Source of the DNA: Streptomyces turgidiscabies Car8
GTDB taxonomy: Bacteria; Actinomycetota; Actinomycetes; Streptomycetales; Streptomycetaceae
Length of the DNA stretch: 58,389 nt
NCBI RefSeq assembly: GCF_000331005.1
Contig: NZ_AEJB01000223.1
Span: forward strand, 1-58,389
Direction: 5' to 3'
A model generated the notes under the pieces. That model had not been told where the DNA came from. It was given only the letters and a program-made list of their open reading frames with translations, and did no database searches. Below, piece after piece: positions 58,368-58,389 of this stretch (the first letter of the stretch is position 1; every line of letters begins with the position of its first letter). Both the position numbers and the translations under genes were made by a program.

Positions 58368-58389
58368 CAGATTCGAGGCACCTCTGACA

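Overview
The window is high-GC actinobacterial DNA and almost certainly a Streptomyces chromosome. The evidence is GTG/TTG starts, many four-base GTGA/ATGA gene overlaps, Tat and lipobox exports, DUF397/DUF5753 regulators, SARP and PucR regulators and SpoIIE-type phosphatases. The order of the first 12 kb (aldehyde dehydrogenase, HTH/ATPase/DUF397 set, zinc-free ribosomal proteins, DNA polymerase I-like protein) agrees with my memory of a conserved Streptomyces core region; I could not check this.

Left part (1-18.7 kb). An aldehyde dehydrogenase is followed by a WhiJ-type triad: a DUF5753 HTH regulator, an anti-sigma-like ATPase and a DUF397 protein. Next is a divergent zinc-starvation locus: S18, a COG0523 GTPase, L31 and L33 face L28 and S14 across a Zur-like box, and all five ribosomal proteins lack zinc-ligand motifs. 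Then come a lipoprotein, a 0.6 kb higher-order tandem repeat, a DUF2786 protein, an HTH/Clp_N protein with a probable leaderless promoter and twin operators, a PolA-family polymerase, an AfsR/SARP-like regulator, a family 2 glycosyltransferase, a PucR regulator and a Tat-exported FAD dehydrogenase.

Middle part (18.7-36.9 kb). A Tat-exported carbohydrate-type protein sits under a LacI-type operator, next to a membrane acyltransferase. The 21.9-27.6 kb stretch is accessory: a truncated DUF5753 regulator, a DUF397 fusion, a Cys-rich CPCC-like protein, a CopG/PIN toxin-antitoxin pair, secreted proteins, a HAD protein and DUF5713. It is followed by a PAS/GAF/SpoIIE phosphatase, an SRPBCC protein, a large secreted FG-GAP protein, two tandem hydroxyisobutyrate-dehydrogenase-like genes, and an alpha/beta hydrolase divergent from its likely TetR repressor.

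Envelope-signalling block (37-48 kb). A translationally coupled AfsQ1/AfsQ2-like response regulator, histidine kinase and GerMN lipoprotein faces a translationally coupled lipoprotein, adaptor, ABC ATPase and MacB-like permease. The region between them holds two candidate response-regulator sites. A PAS-PAS-GAF-SpoIIE-HATPase protein and a divergent hemerythrin follow.

Right part (48-58.4 kb). This is a zone of decay and acquisition: relics of a LuxR HTH, a Tn3 transposase and a NarL-type receiver, then a flavin monooxygenase, a DedA protein, an NAD(P)-binding oxidoreductase, a LysR regulator divergent from an inositol-monophosphatase-like protein that lacks metal ligands, a membrane protein, an HhH-GPD protein and DUF5709. 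A 3'-terminal fragment of tRNA-Thr(CGU) at about 57.47 kb looks like the attachment scar of an integrated element extending past the right edge.
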